A DNA stretch of 64,000 nt from Nocardioides rubriscoriae (GTDB lineage: Bacteria > Actinomycetota > Actinomycetes > Propionibacteriales > Nocardioidaceae): the NCBI RefSeq assembly GCF_008087085.1, contig NZ_VIYJ01000010.1:62001-126000 (forward strand). The letters are read 5' to 3'. The translations under genes were made by a program, and so were the position numbers. The notes under the pieces are model-generated. The model was not told the origin of the DNA and searched no databases. It was given only the letters and a program-made list of their open reading frames with translations. Below, in pieces: positions 49,532 to 58,341 of this stretch (position 1 is its first letter; every line of letters starts with the position of its first letter).

Positions 49532-52218
49532 CGCTCCCAGGGCGCGGCGAGCGGGAAGTAGAGCTCGAGGAACTCCGTGACCATCTCGGCGACCAGCTCG
49601 GGGTCACGCGCGAAGTCGTGGCCGTCGCCCAGGCAGAAGCCGTCGCGCTCGCGGTGGAGCAGGTCCTTGAGCTTGCGGCGCACGACGGTGTCGGTGATGT
49701 CGACGAACGCGAAGTCGGTGGTGCCGACGTGGGCGCGCCCGGTCAGCAGGCCGTAGTGCTGCGCCAGCGAGGACAGCATCGAGACGTCCTGGGCCGAGCG
49801 GAACGGCGAGCGCAGCGTCGCCTCGACCTCGGGGGCAAACCGCTCCGCGACCTCGGCGAGGGTCGAGACCCGGTGGGGGTGCGGGGTGTGCAGCATCGTG
49901 TTGACGGTGGTGGCGCCGAACGCCTCGGCCAGGAGCCGGCGGTTGTTGTCGGCGGCCAGCGCCCACGGCAGCGTGCCCTGGCCCGGCAGGCCCACGACGG
50001 TCGGGGACGGGAAGACCGCGGCCGTGCCGGCCGGGGCGAAGAAGGCGTCGGGGCCCAGCGGCGTACCGAGGAAGACGTCGTCGTTGAGGTAGACGAAGTG
50101 CTCGGCGAGGCCGTCGATGCGGTGCACCGCGGCCTCGATCGCGTGGGAGTTGAAGGTCGGCAGCGCGTCGGCGGGCAGCAGGTCGCGGTGGTCGACGACG
50201 TTGATCGACGGGTGGTCGGTGTCGAGCCAGGCGGGCACCTGCCGGTCGGTGACCAGGTGGACGGTGCGCACCCACGGCGCGAACAGGTGCACGCTGCGCA
50301 TCGACCAGCGCAGCTCGCCGCGGTCGACGTAGCGGGCGCGCCCGCTGGCGGCCCGGGTCAGCATCGTGGGGTCGCTGCCGGTGACCTGCGCGAGCCGGGC
50401 GACCCGCCGGGCCTCCCAGGCGGGGTCGGCGCCGTCGACCCAGGTGTAGACGACGTCGACCGGGAAACGGCAGTCGTAGACGGTGGGCCCGGCCATCACC
50501 GGCAGGGTCGGCACGTCGAGGTCGTGCACGCGCGTGGTGACGGTGCTCGCGCCGCGGGGCAGCGAGGTCGTCCAGGCGGCGCGACCGGGGGAGTGCAGGG
50601 CGCCGTCGGGGCCCTCCTCCCAGAACTCCACCGCCACGCCGCAGCCCCGGCCCAGCAGGGCGCCGCGGGTGCGGTCGGCGTTGTAGGGGCTGACGACCAG
50701 CGGCCAGGGCTCGAGCTCGAGCCGGCCGGTGCGGGCGCGCAGCAGCGGGGCGAGCATCTCGTCGGGCCGGCCGCGGCGGCTGGGCCAGCCGTGGTGCTCG
50801 GGGTCGTGGACCGAGACGTACGCCGGGAGCGCGCTGTCGCCGGTCAGCGCGGTGACGAACGCCGCCCGTGCCTCCATCGGCAGCACCACGGTGGCGGGCA
50901 GCTCACGCAGCGGCGGCACCACGAACCACGCGTCGGTGACCGCAGCGGCCAACCGGGTCGCGGCGCGCAGCGTCTCGTGACGGGCCTGGGCGGGGGTGAC
51001 GCCGACCGCCTCGTGGCCGGGCGGGGCGACGCCGACCAGCGGCAGGGTCGGCGGGGTGCCCCGCGTGGTCAGGACGGTGCTGCTGCGCCCGCCGCTGGTG
51101 GCGCGGCGCTTGGTGACGTCGTCGAAGACCTGCAGCCAGCGCGCGGTGACCGACGCGCTGTCCCAGGTCGCGGCCTTGGCGCGCGCCGCGGCGCCCAGGC
51201 GCAGCCGCTCGGCCGGATCGGTCGCCAGCCGCAGGATCGCGGCGGCCAGCCCGGCCTCGGAGCGCTGGGTGACCAGCAGGCCGTCGACGCCCTGGTCGAT
51301 CTGGTCGCGCGGCCCGGTGGGCATGTCGTAGGCGACGACGGGCACGCCGGCGGCCATCGCCTCCTGGATCACCAGCGGGAAGCCCTCACCGGGCTGCGAG
51401 GTGAGCGCCGACATGCTGGCCCGCGCCCACTCGGCGGTCATGTCGGAGGTGGGGCCGGGCAGCTCGACGCGGTCCCACAGCCCCAGGCGGCGTACGGCGC
51501 CCATCGCCTCGAACCGGGCGGGACCCTCGCCGAAGATGCGGACCCGCCACTCGGGGATCTGGTCGGCGACGCTGGCGAAGGCGCGCAGCAGGGTGGGCCA
51601 CTGCTTCTCGGTCGCCAGCCGGCCGACCCCGACGATCACGGGCTCGGTCAGCGGCGAGCGGGGCCGGAAGCCGGGCGCCAGCGCGTTGGGCACGACGACG
51701 ACCTCGGGGGCCGCGGTGCCGAGCTCCCGGCGCAGCCAGTGGGCCATCGGCTCGGTGAGCATCGCGACGACGTCGGCGCGGCGGGCCTGGTCGAGCAGCA
51801 GGTCGCGGCTGCTGGCGCGCGACGCCGACGAGCGGTGCTCCTGGTGCACGACCGCGGTGCGCGCGGGGGCCAGCTGCACGGCGTAGGCCAGCATCGAGGG
51901 CGTCACGGTCACCAGCACGTCGGCGGCCAGCACCGGCAGCGCCGTCTCGAGCGCGGCGTCGGTGCGGGCGTCGACGTGGGGGTCGGTGCCACGGGGGATC
52001 AGCAGGGGCTCGCGGCCGGCGAGGTGGTCGAGCGAGCCGTCGACGAGGTCGCGGACGCGGACCCGCGGGTCGATCGGGAAGTGGTGGCCCGAGGTGGGCG
52101 GGAAGACGCTGAGGATCTCGACGTCGTGGTGGTCGGCCAGCGCGTTGGCCTGGGTGACGACGGCGCCGGCGGTGCCGCCGATGTCGTGGACGGTGGAGAT
52201 CAAGAAGGCGATCCTCAT
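49528..52218 (-). CDS. GT4 glycosyltransferase fused to Stealth phosphotransferase (copy 2)
   Basis: 896 residues. Residues about 1-385 form a GT-B family 4 glycosyltransferase (MRIAFLISTVHDIGGTAGAV; VGVGRLATEKQWPTLLRAF; EGFPLVIQEAMAAGVPVVAYD). After a linker domain, residues about 585-896 carry Stealth conserved regions: CR1 DVVYTWVDGADPAW, CR2 RYVDRGELRWSMRSVHLFAPW, CR3 FNSHAIEAAVHRIDGLAEHFVYLNDDVFLG, CR4 CLGDGHD. Stealth proteins transfer hexose-1-phosphate to build phosphodiester-linked capsular polysaccharides. ATG overlaps the upstream gene stop (ATGA). Paralogue of the protein at 52923-55676. Confidence 0.93.
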   Translation of the reverse strand: MRIAFLISTVHDIGGTAGAVVTQANALADHHDVEILSVFPPTSGHHFPIDPRVRVRDLVDGSLDHLAGREPLLIPRGTDPHVDARTDAALETALPVLAADVLVTVTPSMLAYAVQLAPARTAVVHQEHRSSASRASSRDLLLDQARRADVVAMLTEPMAHWLRRELGTAAPEVVVVPNALAPGFRPRSPLTEPVIVGVGRLATEKQWPTLLRAFASVADQIPEWRVRIFGEGPARFEAMGAVRRLGLWDRVELPGPTSDMTAEWARASMSALTSQPGEGFPLVIQEAMAAGVPVVAYDMPTGPRDQIDQGVDGLLVTQRSEAGLAAAILRLATDPAERLRLGAAARAKAATWDSASVTARWLQVFDDVTKRRATSGGRSSTVLTTRGTPPTLPLVGVAPPGHEAVGVTPAQARHETLRAATRLAAAVTDAWFVVPPLRELPATVVLPMEARAAFVTALTGDSALPAYVSVHDPEHHGWPSRRGRPDEMLAPLLRARTGRLELEPWPLVVSPYNADRTRGALLGRGCGVAVEFWEEGPDGALHSPGRAAWTTSLPRGASTVTTRVHDLDVPTLPVMAGPTVYDCRFPVDVVYTWVDGADPAWEARRVARLAQVTGSDPTMLTRAASGRARYVDRGELRWSMRSVHLFAPWVRTVHLVTDRQVPAWLDTDHPSINVVDHRDLLPADALPTFNSHAIEAAVHRIDGLAEHFVYLNDDVFLGTPLGPDAFFAPAGTAAVFPSPTVVGLPGQGTLPWALAADNNRRLLAEAFGATTVNTMLHTPHPHRVSTLAEVAERFAPEVEATLRSPFRSAQDVSMLSSLAQHYGLLTGRAHVGTTDFAFVDITDTVVRRKLKDLLHRERDGFCLGDGHDFARDPELVAEMVTEFLELYFPLAAPWER

Positions 52219-52922
52219 GCGTCGGCCTCTCGTCGGGCGGTGGCCAACCGGCCGTCGCGCAGCCACCGCAGCTCGACGCCGGGCTCGAGCATCGGCGGCA
52301 GGGCGACCGCGAGCTGCGGTCGGTCGATCACGTTGCGGGCGCGCACGACGGGCAGCCCGTCGACCAGGACGGGCGCCGGCTCGCCGGGCTGCAGCCCGGT
52401 GAGCGCGCCGAGGACGACGTGGTGGTCGGTGACCGGCAGCTCGACCCCGCCGGCGGCGAGCGAGCCGGTCGCGACGTCGAGGCGCAGCTCGACGCCGTCG
52501 TCGACCCGGCGCAGCCCGAGCAGGGTGACCGCGGGCGCGACGGCCGTGCGGCGTACGACGAGCTCGTCGTCGACCACGTCGACCGAGAGCTGCCACCGGC
52601 CGTCGCGGGTGCGGGGAGCGGGGACGGTCGGGCCCGCCGGGCGGGGCGGCAGCGCCGCCGTCACGGGCGCGGCCTTGCGCCCGTGGCGCAGGCGCAGCTC
52701 GAGGGCGGGGTCGTCGGTAGCGGCCAGCGCCGCCGCGAGCGGGAACACCGCGACCAGGAGGTCGCCCTCGGTCTCGGCGGGCACCTCGAGGTCGGGGGCG
52801 CCCGGGCGCTGCAGCACCAGCCGGTCGTCGTCGGCGCCGCGCACGGCGAGCCACAGGTGCTCTCCGTCGGCGACGCGGGCGTGGACCGCGCTCGCGGTGG
52901 AGGATCGGGAGAACAGGCCCAT
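52215..52922 (-). CDS. Stealth-module accessory protein, unknown function (copy 2)
   Basis: 235 residues, no signal peptide or membrane helix; predicted all-beta with repeated short strand segments. No family recognised. Starts directly after the stop of the first Stealth gene (no gap) and ends in an ATGA overlap with the second. A counterpart with similar size and C-terminus (LRWLRDGRLATARREADA here, LRWSGDGLLRARLAEADEA there) precedes the other Stealth gene, so accessory and Stealth genes were duplicated as a unit. A polymer- or acceptor-recognition role is a guess. Confidence 0.8.
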   Translation of the reverse strand: MGLFSRSSTASAVHARVADGEHLWLAVRGADDDRLVLQRPGAPDLEVPAETEGDLLVAVFPLAAALAATDDPALELRLRHGRKAAPVTAALPPRPAGPTVPAPRTRDGRWQLSVDVVDDELVVRRTAVAPAVTLLGLRRVDDGVELRLDVATGSLAAGGVELPVTDHHVVLGALTGLQPGEPAPVLVDGLPVVRARNVIDRPQLAVALPPMLEPGVELRWLRDGRLATARREADA

Positions 52923-55676
52923 CTAGACAACCTCCCACGGGGCCGCGATCGGGTAGTAACGCTCGAAGAAGTCGCCCAGGCTGCGGTCGAGCCGGTCGGC
53001 GGCCAGCGCGTGGTCGTGGTGGTCGCCCAGGCAGAGGAACTCCTGCTCGCGGCGCAGCGCCCGCCTCAGCTGGGCGTCGACGCCCGCGTTGGACAGGTTG
53101 ACGAAGGTGAGCGGGTGCTCGGCCGCGTCGGCGACGTAGGCGGTGCCGGTGAGCAGGCCGAAGTGCTGGGCCAGCGAGCTCAACGTCGACACGTCGGTGT
53201 CGTGGCGGAACGGCGAGCGCGCGGTCGCGGCCAGGGCCTCGGGGAAGCGCTCCTCGAGCGCCTGCAGCACCGACACCCGGTGGGGGTGCGGGCTGTGCGC
53301 GAGCGTCATGGTGCTCACCGCGCCGAAGGCCTCGCGCAGCAGCGCCCGGTTGTTGCGGGCGGCCCGGGAGAAGGGTGCGGCCTGCGTCGACTCGTCGAGC
53401 CCGACCGCGAGCTGGGAGAGGAAGACCGCGGTGAGCCCGGCCGGGCTGAAGAACGTCTCGGGGCGCACCGGGCGCCCGAGGAGCACGTCGTCGTTGAGGT
53501 AGACGAAGTGCTCGGCCAGGCCCGGCACCCGGTGCAGCCCGGTCTCGATGGCGTGGGAGCTGAAGGTCGGCAGCGCGTCGGCCGGCAGGATCTCGCGGTG
53601 GTCGACGACGTGGACGTCGGGGTGGTCGGTGGCCAGCCACGACGGCACCTGACCCGCGGTGACCAGGTGGATGCGCCGCACCCACGGGGCGAACAGGTGC
53701 ACCGAGCGCAGCGAGTAGCGCAGCTCGCCGCGGTCGACGTAGCGCGCGCGACCGCTCGAGGCCGGGGTCTGCGCGGTGCCGGCGACGTCGCCGGACAGGG
53801 CGGCGAGCCGGGCCGCGCGGGCGGCGTCCCACGCCGGGTCGTGGCCGTCGACCCAGGTGTAGACGACGTCGACGGGGAAGCGGACCTCGGTGACCGTCGG
53901 GGCCAGCATCAGCGGCAGCGACCGGACGGCGACGCCGTCGACCTCGGCCTCGACGGCCCCGTGGGCGACGAGGTCGGGCGGGATGCGGTCGGCGTAGGGG
54001 TTGCGGCGCGGGGCGACCAGCGCCCCGGTCGGGTCGGTCTCCCAGAACTCGATCTCGACCCCGCAGCCGGTCGAGAGCAGCGACGGCGCCCCGTCGACCA
54101 GCGGCCACGGCTCGAGGCCGACCACCGACGTACGCCCGCGGCGCAGGTCGGCGGCCAGCGCGGCGACGGTCCCGCGGCGCTCGGGCCAGCCGGCCTCGGC
54201 CGGGTCGCGCAGGCAGAGGTACGACGGGCAGCCCGGTCGGGCCAGCGCGTCGAGGACCGCGGCGCGCGCCTCGACCGGCACCACGACGGTGGGCGCGGGG
54301 TGCTCGTGGGCGGGCACGACGAGCCAGGTGTCGGTGGCCGAGCGGGCGGCCTCGACGGCCCAGGCCAGGGCGGCGTGGCGAGCCGCGGCGGGCGTGACAC
54401 CGGCCAGGGCCGGGCCCAGGTCGGCGGTCGGGTCGGGGGCCACCGGTGGCAGGTCGGCCAGCGCCCGGCCGGTCAACCGTCCCCGGTCGTCGCGCCGCTC
54501 GCGGGCCTCGGTGAAGACCTCCATCCAGCGCTCGGCGATCGTGGCGGGCGCCCACTGCGTGGCCGTCGCCAGGGCGCCCCGGCCCAGGCGCTCGCGCAGG
54601 TCGGCGTCGGTGGCCAGGCGCAGCAGGGCGGAGGCCATGCCGCTGGTGGCCTGGGGGGCGACGAGCAGACCGTTGACCTCGTGCTCGACGATCTCGCGCG
54701 GCCCCGAGGGGGAGTCGAAGGTCGCGACCGGCACCCCGGCGGCCATCGCCTCCTGCAGCACCAGCGGGTAGCCCTCGGTGCGCGAGGTCAGCGCCGCGAC
54801 CGAGGCGCTGGCCCACTCGCGGGCCATGTCGGGCACGGTGCCGGGCAGCTCGACGCGGTCCCACAGGCCGTGCTTGCGCACCTGCCGGGCCAGCTCGGTG
54901 CGCTGGGGGCCCTCGCCGCAGATGCGCAGCCGCCAGCCGGGCATCGCGTCGGCGACCTCGGCGAACGCGTCGACCAGGCGGGGGAACTGCTTCTCGCCGA
55001 CCAGCCGGCCCGCGGTCACGACCAACGGCCGCTCCAGCGTCGAGCGTGGCGCGAAGCCGAGCGGCAGCGGGTTGGGCACGACCACGGTGGTGGGAGCCAG
55101 GGCACCGAGCTGGTCGCGCAGCCACGCCTCGACGGTCGGGGTGAGCAGCGCGACCACATCGGCGCGCGGGGCGTGGGCCAGCAGCGGCTCGAGCCCCCCG
55201 CTGCGGTCGTGGGAGGCGCGGTGCTCCTGGTGGACGACGACCACGCGGTCGGGCACCAGCGACACGGCCGCGACCAGCAGCCCGGGGGTCACCGTGACGA
55301 GCACGTCGAGGTCGAGCCCGGGCAGCGCGGACTCCATCGCGACGTCGCACAGCGCGGTGAACTGGGCGTCCCAGCGGGCGGGCACCAGCGCCGACTCCCG
55401 GGCGTGCAGCGCCCTGCTCAGGTCGGCGGGCAGGCCGTCGAGGGCCGGGCGCCCGGGGTCGCGCAGGTCGACGAGGTGGCGCACCTCGATGCGCGGGTCG
55501 ATCGCGTAGTGCGGGCGCTGCGCCGAGCGCGTGATGCTCACCATCGTGACCGCGGCGACGTCGGTGCGCGCCGCGAGGGCGTTGGCCTGGGTGATGGCCG
55601 AGCGGCTGGTGCCGCCCATGCCGTCGAGGTTGAGGACCAGGAAGCCGATCCGCATCCCCTCGCCCGCGCCGCTCAT
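52923..55676 (-). CDS. GT4 glycosyltransferase fused to Stealth phosphotransferase (copy 1)
   Basis: 917 residues. GT4 part (about 8-400): MRIGFLVLNLDGMGGTSRSAI, VTAGRLVGEKQFPRLVDAF, EGYPLVLQEAMAAGVPVATFD. Stealth part (about 598-917): DVVYTWVDGHDPAW, RYVDRGELRYSLRSVHLFAPW, FSSHAIETGLHRVPGLAEHFVYLNDDVLLG, CLGDHHD. Expected to add a sugar and a hexose-1-phosphate to a growing surface polymer. ATG 55676 in an ATGA overlap with the accessory gene; MRIGF at 55655 is an alternative start. The long antisense frame opposite it is not a gene. Confidence 0.93.
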   Translation of the reverse strand: MSGAGEGMRIGFLVLNLDGMGGTSRSAITQANALAARTDVAAVTMVSITRSAQRPHYAIDPRIEVRHLVDLRDPGRPALDGLPADLSRALHARESALVPARWDAQFTALCDVAMESALPGLDLDVLVTVTPGLLVAAVSLVPDRVVVVHQEHRASHDRSGGLEPLLAHAPRADVVALLTPTVEAWLRDQLGALAPTTVVVPNPLPLGFAPRSTLERPLVVTAGRLVGEKQFPRLVDAFAEVADAMPGWRLRICGEGPQRTELARQVRKHGLWDRVELPGTVPDMAREWASASVAALTSRTEGYPLVLQEAMAAGVPVATFDSPSGPREIVEHEVNGLLVAPQATSGMASALLRLATDADLRERLGRGALATATQWAPATIAERWMEVFTEARERRDDRGRLTGRALADLPPVAPDPTADLGPALAGVTPAAARHAALAWAVEAARSATDTWLVVPAHEHPAPTVVVPVEARAAVLDALARPGCPSYLCLRDPAEAGWPERRGTVAALAADLRRGRTSVVGLEPWPLVDGAPSLLSTGCGVEIEFWETDPTGALVAPRRNPYADRIPPDLVAHGAVEAEVDGVAVRSLPLMLAPTVTEVRFPVDVVYTWVDGHDPAWDAARAARLAALSGDVAGTAQTPASSGRARYVDRGELRYSLRSVHLFAPWVRRIHLVTAGQVPSWLATDHPDVHVVDHREILPADALPTFSSHAIETGLHRVPGLAEHFVYLNDDVLLGRPVRPETFFSPAGLTAVFLSQLAVGLDESTQAAPFSRAARNNRALLREAFGAVSTMTLAHSPHPHRVSVLQALEERFPEALAATARSPFRHDTDVSTLSSLAQHFGLLTGTAYVADAAEHPLTFVNLSNAGVDAQLRRALRREQEFLCLGDHHDHALAADRLDRSLGDFFERYYPIAAPWEVV

Positions 55677-56371
55677 GCCTCGTCCGCCTCGGCGAGCCGG
55701 GCGCGCAGCAGCCCGTCGCCCGACCAGCGCAGCCGCAGCCGGCCGACCGAGGGCAGCGGGGCGCCGCGACCGGGGTCGGGCAGGTCGTCGTCGCGGCGGC
55801 GTACGGGCAGGCGGTCGGGGCCGACCAGGACCGGGGCCATCGTGGGGCCGGCCTGTCCGAGCAGGTCGTCGGTGTCGAGGGTGAGCGGCCCGTCGGGTCC
55901 GGTGACCTCGAGCCGCAGCGCGTCGGGGCCGGCGTCGACCGTGACCAGCTCGTAGGCCGGGGCGAGCGGCTCGGTGCGCAGCCGCAGCGTGGCGTCGTCG
56001 GCGCGCTCGAGCACGTGGCGCGTGTCGCCGCCAGGGGCCGCGGGCACCCGCGCGGCGGGCAGCGGCCCGGTCACGAGCGGGGTCGCGCGTCCGTCGGCGA
56101 CCAGCACCACGTCGTACGACGTCGCTGCCGCCGGCAGGGAGGCCAGGTCGAGGCGTGCCGCGAGGTGGCCCGGCCGGTCGTCGACCTCGCGCGGCAGGTC
56201 GACCACGCCGTCGGGCCCGCGCAGCGCGAGCACGCCGGGCTGCGCGGCGATCGCGAGCCACAGGCGCCGACCGTCGAGCACCCCGGCGAAGACGGTCTCG
56301 ACCCCGCCGACGGCGGCCCGGGGTGCGCCGGGCGCGTCGGACGCGTCGTCGGCGCGGCGGCGGAGTCTCAC
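55673..56371 (-). CDS. Stealth-module accessory protein, unknown function (copy 1)
   Basis: 232 residues, soluble, beta-rich with Arg/Asp-heavy loops (GRRLWLAIAAQPGVLALRG; TYELVTVDAGPDALRLEVTG-type segments). Paralogue of the protein at 52215-52922 by size, position and C-terminal motif, though low in identity. First gene of the four-gene operon; GTG start preceded by TAATCT at 7 nt, so this is the operon promoter. Function unknown. Confidence 0.8.
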   Translation of the reverse strand: MRLRRRADDASDAPGAPRAAVGGVETVFAGVLDGRRLWLAIAAQPGVLALRGPDGVVDLPREVDDRPGHLAARLDLASLPAAATSYDVVLVADGRATPLVTGPLPAARVPAAPGGDTRHVLERADDATLRLRTEPLAPAYELVTVDAGPDALRLEVTGPDGPLTLDTDDLLGQAGPTMAPVLVGPDRLPVRRRDDDLPDPGRGAPLPSVGRLRLRWSGDGLLRARLAEADEA

Positions 56372-56389
56372 CGGCGCAAGATTAGGGCG

Positions 56390-56929
56390 TCAGGCACCGC
56401 CGATGCCGTCGGGCCCCGCTGCCTGCTCGTCGAAGTTCTCGTGCTCGAGCAGGTGCAGCACCGGCACGTCGAGCTGGCGGCGGGCCTTGGAGGTCCAGTC
56501 GAGGCGGAACAGCTCGGCCACGACGTGCGGCTGGGTGAGGACGATCGTCTCGCGGCCGTCGACCTCCTTGACCTTGGCGACCAGCTCGTCGATCGGGGGA
56601 CCGGTGACCAGCGTGCTGGTCGCGACCGTGGCGCCGGCGGCCTCGAGCGCGGCGACCGAGGCGGTCAGGTCGGCCTGCGCGCGCTGGCGGGAGTCCTCGC
56701 GCACGGCGTCGAGGTCGACGGTCTCCATCGGCATCGCCGGCGTGGCCAGCAGCTCACTGCCCGACAGCGAGCCGAGCGAGGCCTCGACGCGGGCGGCGGC
56801 GTCGTCGACGGGCAGCAGCACGTGGTAGGTCACCGGGTCGTCGAGACCCTCGTGCAGCGAGCGCACCTGGCGGGCGTCCTGGGCGGTGAGCGCCTGCTCC
56901 ACGAGCAGGACCACGTCGTAGTCGGCCAT
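56390..56929 (-). CDS. Hypothetical protein next to the DNA ligase, possible USP-like fold
   Basis: 179 residues. N-terminal MADYDVVLLVEQALTAQDARQVRSL and the C-terminal strand VPVLHLLEHENFDEQ surround alternating helix/strand segments, and ETIVLTQPHVVAELFRLDWTSKARRQLDVPVLHLL resembles the nucleotide-binding half of universal stress proteins, but the usual G-x2-G-x9-G motif is not seen. Its ATG overlaps the ligase stop by one base (TGATG), so it is made with the ligase. Role unknown. Confidence 0.78.
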   Translation of the reverse strand: MADYDVVLLVEQALTAQDARQVRSLHEGLDDPVTYHVLLPVDDAAARVEASLGSLSGSELLATPAMPMETVDLDAVREDSRQRAQADLTASVAALEAAGATVATSTLVTGPPIDELVAKVKEVDGRETIVLTQPHVVAELFRLDWTSKARRQLDVPVLHLLEHENFDEQAAGPDGIGGA

Positions 56930-58068
56930 CAGGTGTCTCCTTGGGTCGGGGTCGTGGGGGGTGCGGCCGAGAGGACCTCGGCGAGGTCGTAGCTCACGGG
57001 CTGCTCCAGCTGGTCGTAGCCGCACGAGGTGGGGTCGCGGTCGTCGCGCCAGCGCTTGAAGTGGGCGGTGTGGCGGAAGCGCCGGCCCTCCATGGCGTCG
57101 TACTTGACCTCGAGCACGCGCTCGGGACGCAGCGGCACGAACGACAGGTCCTTGCCCTGGCTCCACCGGCTCTGGGTGCCCGGCACGCGGTCCGGGTTGG
57201 CGGTCAGGAACTCCTGCCAGCGGCCCCACGGGTGGTCGGCGATCGGCACCACGAGCGGCTGCAGCTCCTCGATCAGCGCGGCCCGGCGTACGGCGGTGAA
57301 CGAGGCGCTGACGCCGACGTGCTGCAGCTCGCCGTCGGCGTAGAGGCCGAGCAGGAGGCTGCCGAGCAGCGGCTGACCGGGGGTGCTGGTCTTGTGCTCG
57401 CGGTAGCCCGCGACGACGACATCGGCGGTGCGCTCGTGCTTGACCTTCATCATCGTGCGTCCGTTGGGCGTGTACGTCGCCCCGAGCGGCTTGGCGATGA
57501 CGCCGTCGAGCCCGGCGCCCTCGAACTGGTGGAACCACCGCTCGGCGACGGCGGGGTCGTCGGTCGTGCGCGTCAGGTAGCAGGGGCCGCCGCGGCCGAT
57601 CAGCCCCGACAGCGCCTCGACGAGCGCGGCGCGACGCTCGACGAACGGGCGGTCGACGTAGGACTCGTCGCTCAGGGCCAGCAGGTCGAAGGCCACGAAG
57701 CTGGCCGGGGTCTTGCCCGCGAGCATGTCGACGCGCGAGGCCGCCGGGTGGATGCGCTCCTGCAGCACCTCGAACTCCAGGCGCTGACCGATGGCCACGA
57801 ACACCTCGCCGTCGAGCACGCACCGCTCGGGCAGCTGCTCGCGCGCAGCCGCGACGAGCTCGGGGAAGTAGCGGGTCAGCGGCTTGGTGTTGCGGCTGGT
57901 CAGCTCGACCTCGTCGCCGTCCTTGAAGACCAGGCAGCGAAAGCCGTCCCACTTGGGCTCGAAGCTGAGACCGGTGATGCCGTCGTGGGTGTGCCGGGCC
58001 GGGTCGGGCACGCCGGTCACGGCCTTGGCGAGCATCGGCTGCACGGGTGGCATCACGGGCAGGTCCAC
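56929..58068 (-). CDS. ligC: ATP-dependent DNA ligase, LigC type
   Basis: 379 residues. Nucleotidyl-transfer lysine in FEPKWDGFRCL (motif I), LDGEVFVAI (III), FVAFDLLAL (IIIa), DGVIAKPLG (IV), MMKVKHERTADVVVAGYR (V), then the OB-fold. Size and motif order match mycobacterial LigC, a backup NHEJ ligase. Together with the stand-alone polymerase-domain protein at 39866 it could supply NHEJ end repair in separate polypeptides. GTG start with TTAGGT exactly 6 nt upstream, the same hexamer as the GntR gene. Divergent from the pst operon. Confidence 0.95.
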   Translation of the reverse strand: MDLPVMPPVQPMLAKAVTGVPDPARHTHDGITGLSFEPKWDGFRCLVFKDGDEVELTSRNTKPLTRYFPELVAAAREQLPERCVLDGEVFVAIGQRLEFEVLQERIHPAASRVDMLAGKTPASFVAFDLLALSDESYVDRPFVERRAALVEALSGLIGRGGPCYLTRTTDDPAVAERWFHQFEGAGLDGVIAKPLGATYTPNGRTMMKVKHERTADVVVAGYREHKTSTPGQPLLGSLLLGLYADGELQHVGVSASFTAVRRAALIEELQPLVVPIADHPWGRWQEFLTANPDRVPGTQSRWSQGKDLSFVPLRPERVLEVKYDAMEGRRFRHTAHFKRWRDDRDPTSCGYDQLEQPVSYDLAEVLSAAPPTTPTQGDT

Positions 58069-58221
58069 GGACCTACCTAACCACGCCGTGCCCCGGCGCG
58101 GACTCGCGTGGGCCGGTGCGACCGGGGTGCGGCTGGCCCGTTCGGGCTACTCGCGCCTGGTCATTTCAGACCATCATGACTATTTGCTCTAGTGATTTGA
58201 TCGACATTAGGCATGTTTGGC

Positions 58222-58277
58222 TTGACCCGCCCGACGGGAGGTCCCAAAGTGAACCCGCCCGGTCCACTTTGAGGACC
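58222..58277 (+). promoter_or_regulatory. pst operon promoter with inverted repeat over the -10
   Basis: TTGACC (58222-58227), 17-bp spacer, CAAAGT (58245-58250). Inverted repeat GGTCC-CAAAGTG (58240-58251) / CACTTTG-A-GGACC (58265-58277), with a 13-base centre, covers the -10 and start site. The arm resembles one PhoP-box half-site (GTTCACT on the minus strand), fitting phosphate control. An AT-rich stretch lies upstream (58160-58220), uncommon for this DNA. Confidence 0.6.
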
Positions 58278-58341
58278 TTCTCGGGGGCAGTCGATCGATC
58301 GCGGACCCGTCCGCGCCTGGTGCACGAGGAGGATCCCGCCG

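Noticed and set aside
48289..52926. A 1545-codon open frame on the plus strand opposite a Stealth gene
   Set aside because: Composition is that of an antisense shadow (Arg/Gly/Ala/Pro runs), no start context; the minus strand encodes a clear GT4-Stealth protein.
52419..55955. A 1178-codon plus-strand frame opposite the first Stealth gene
   Set aside because: Same reason: GC-biased antisense frame of a strongly supported minus-strand gene.
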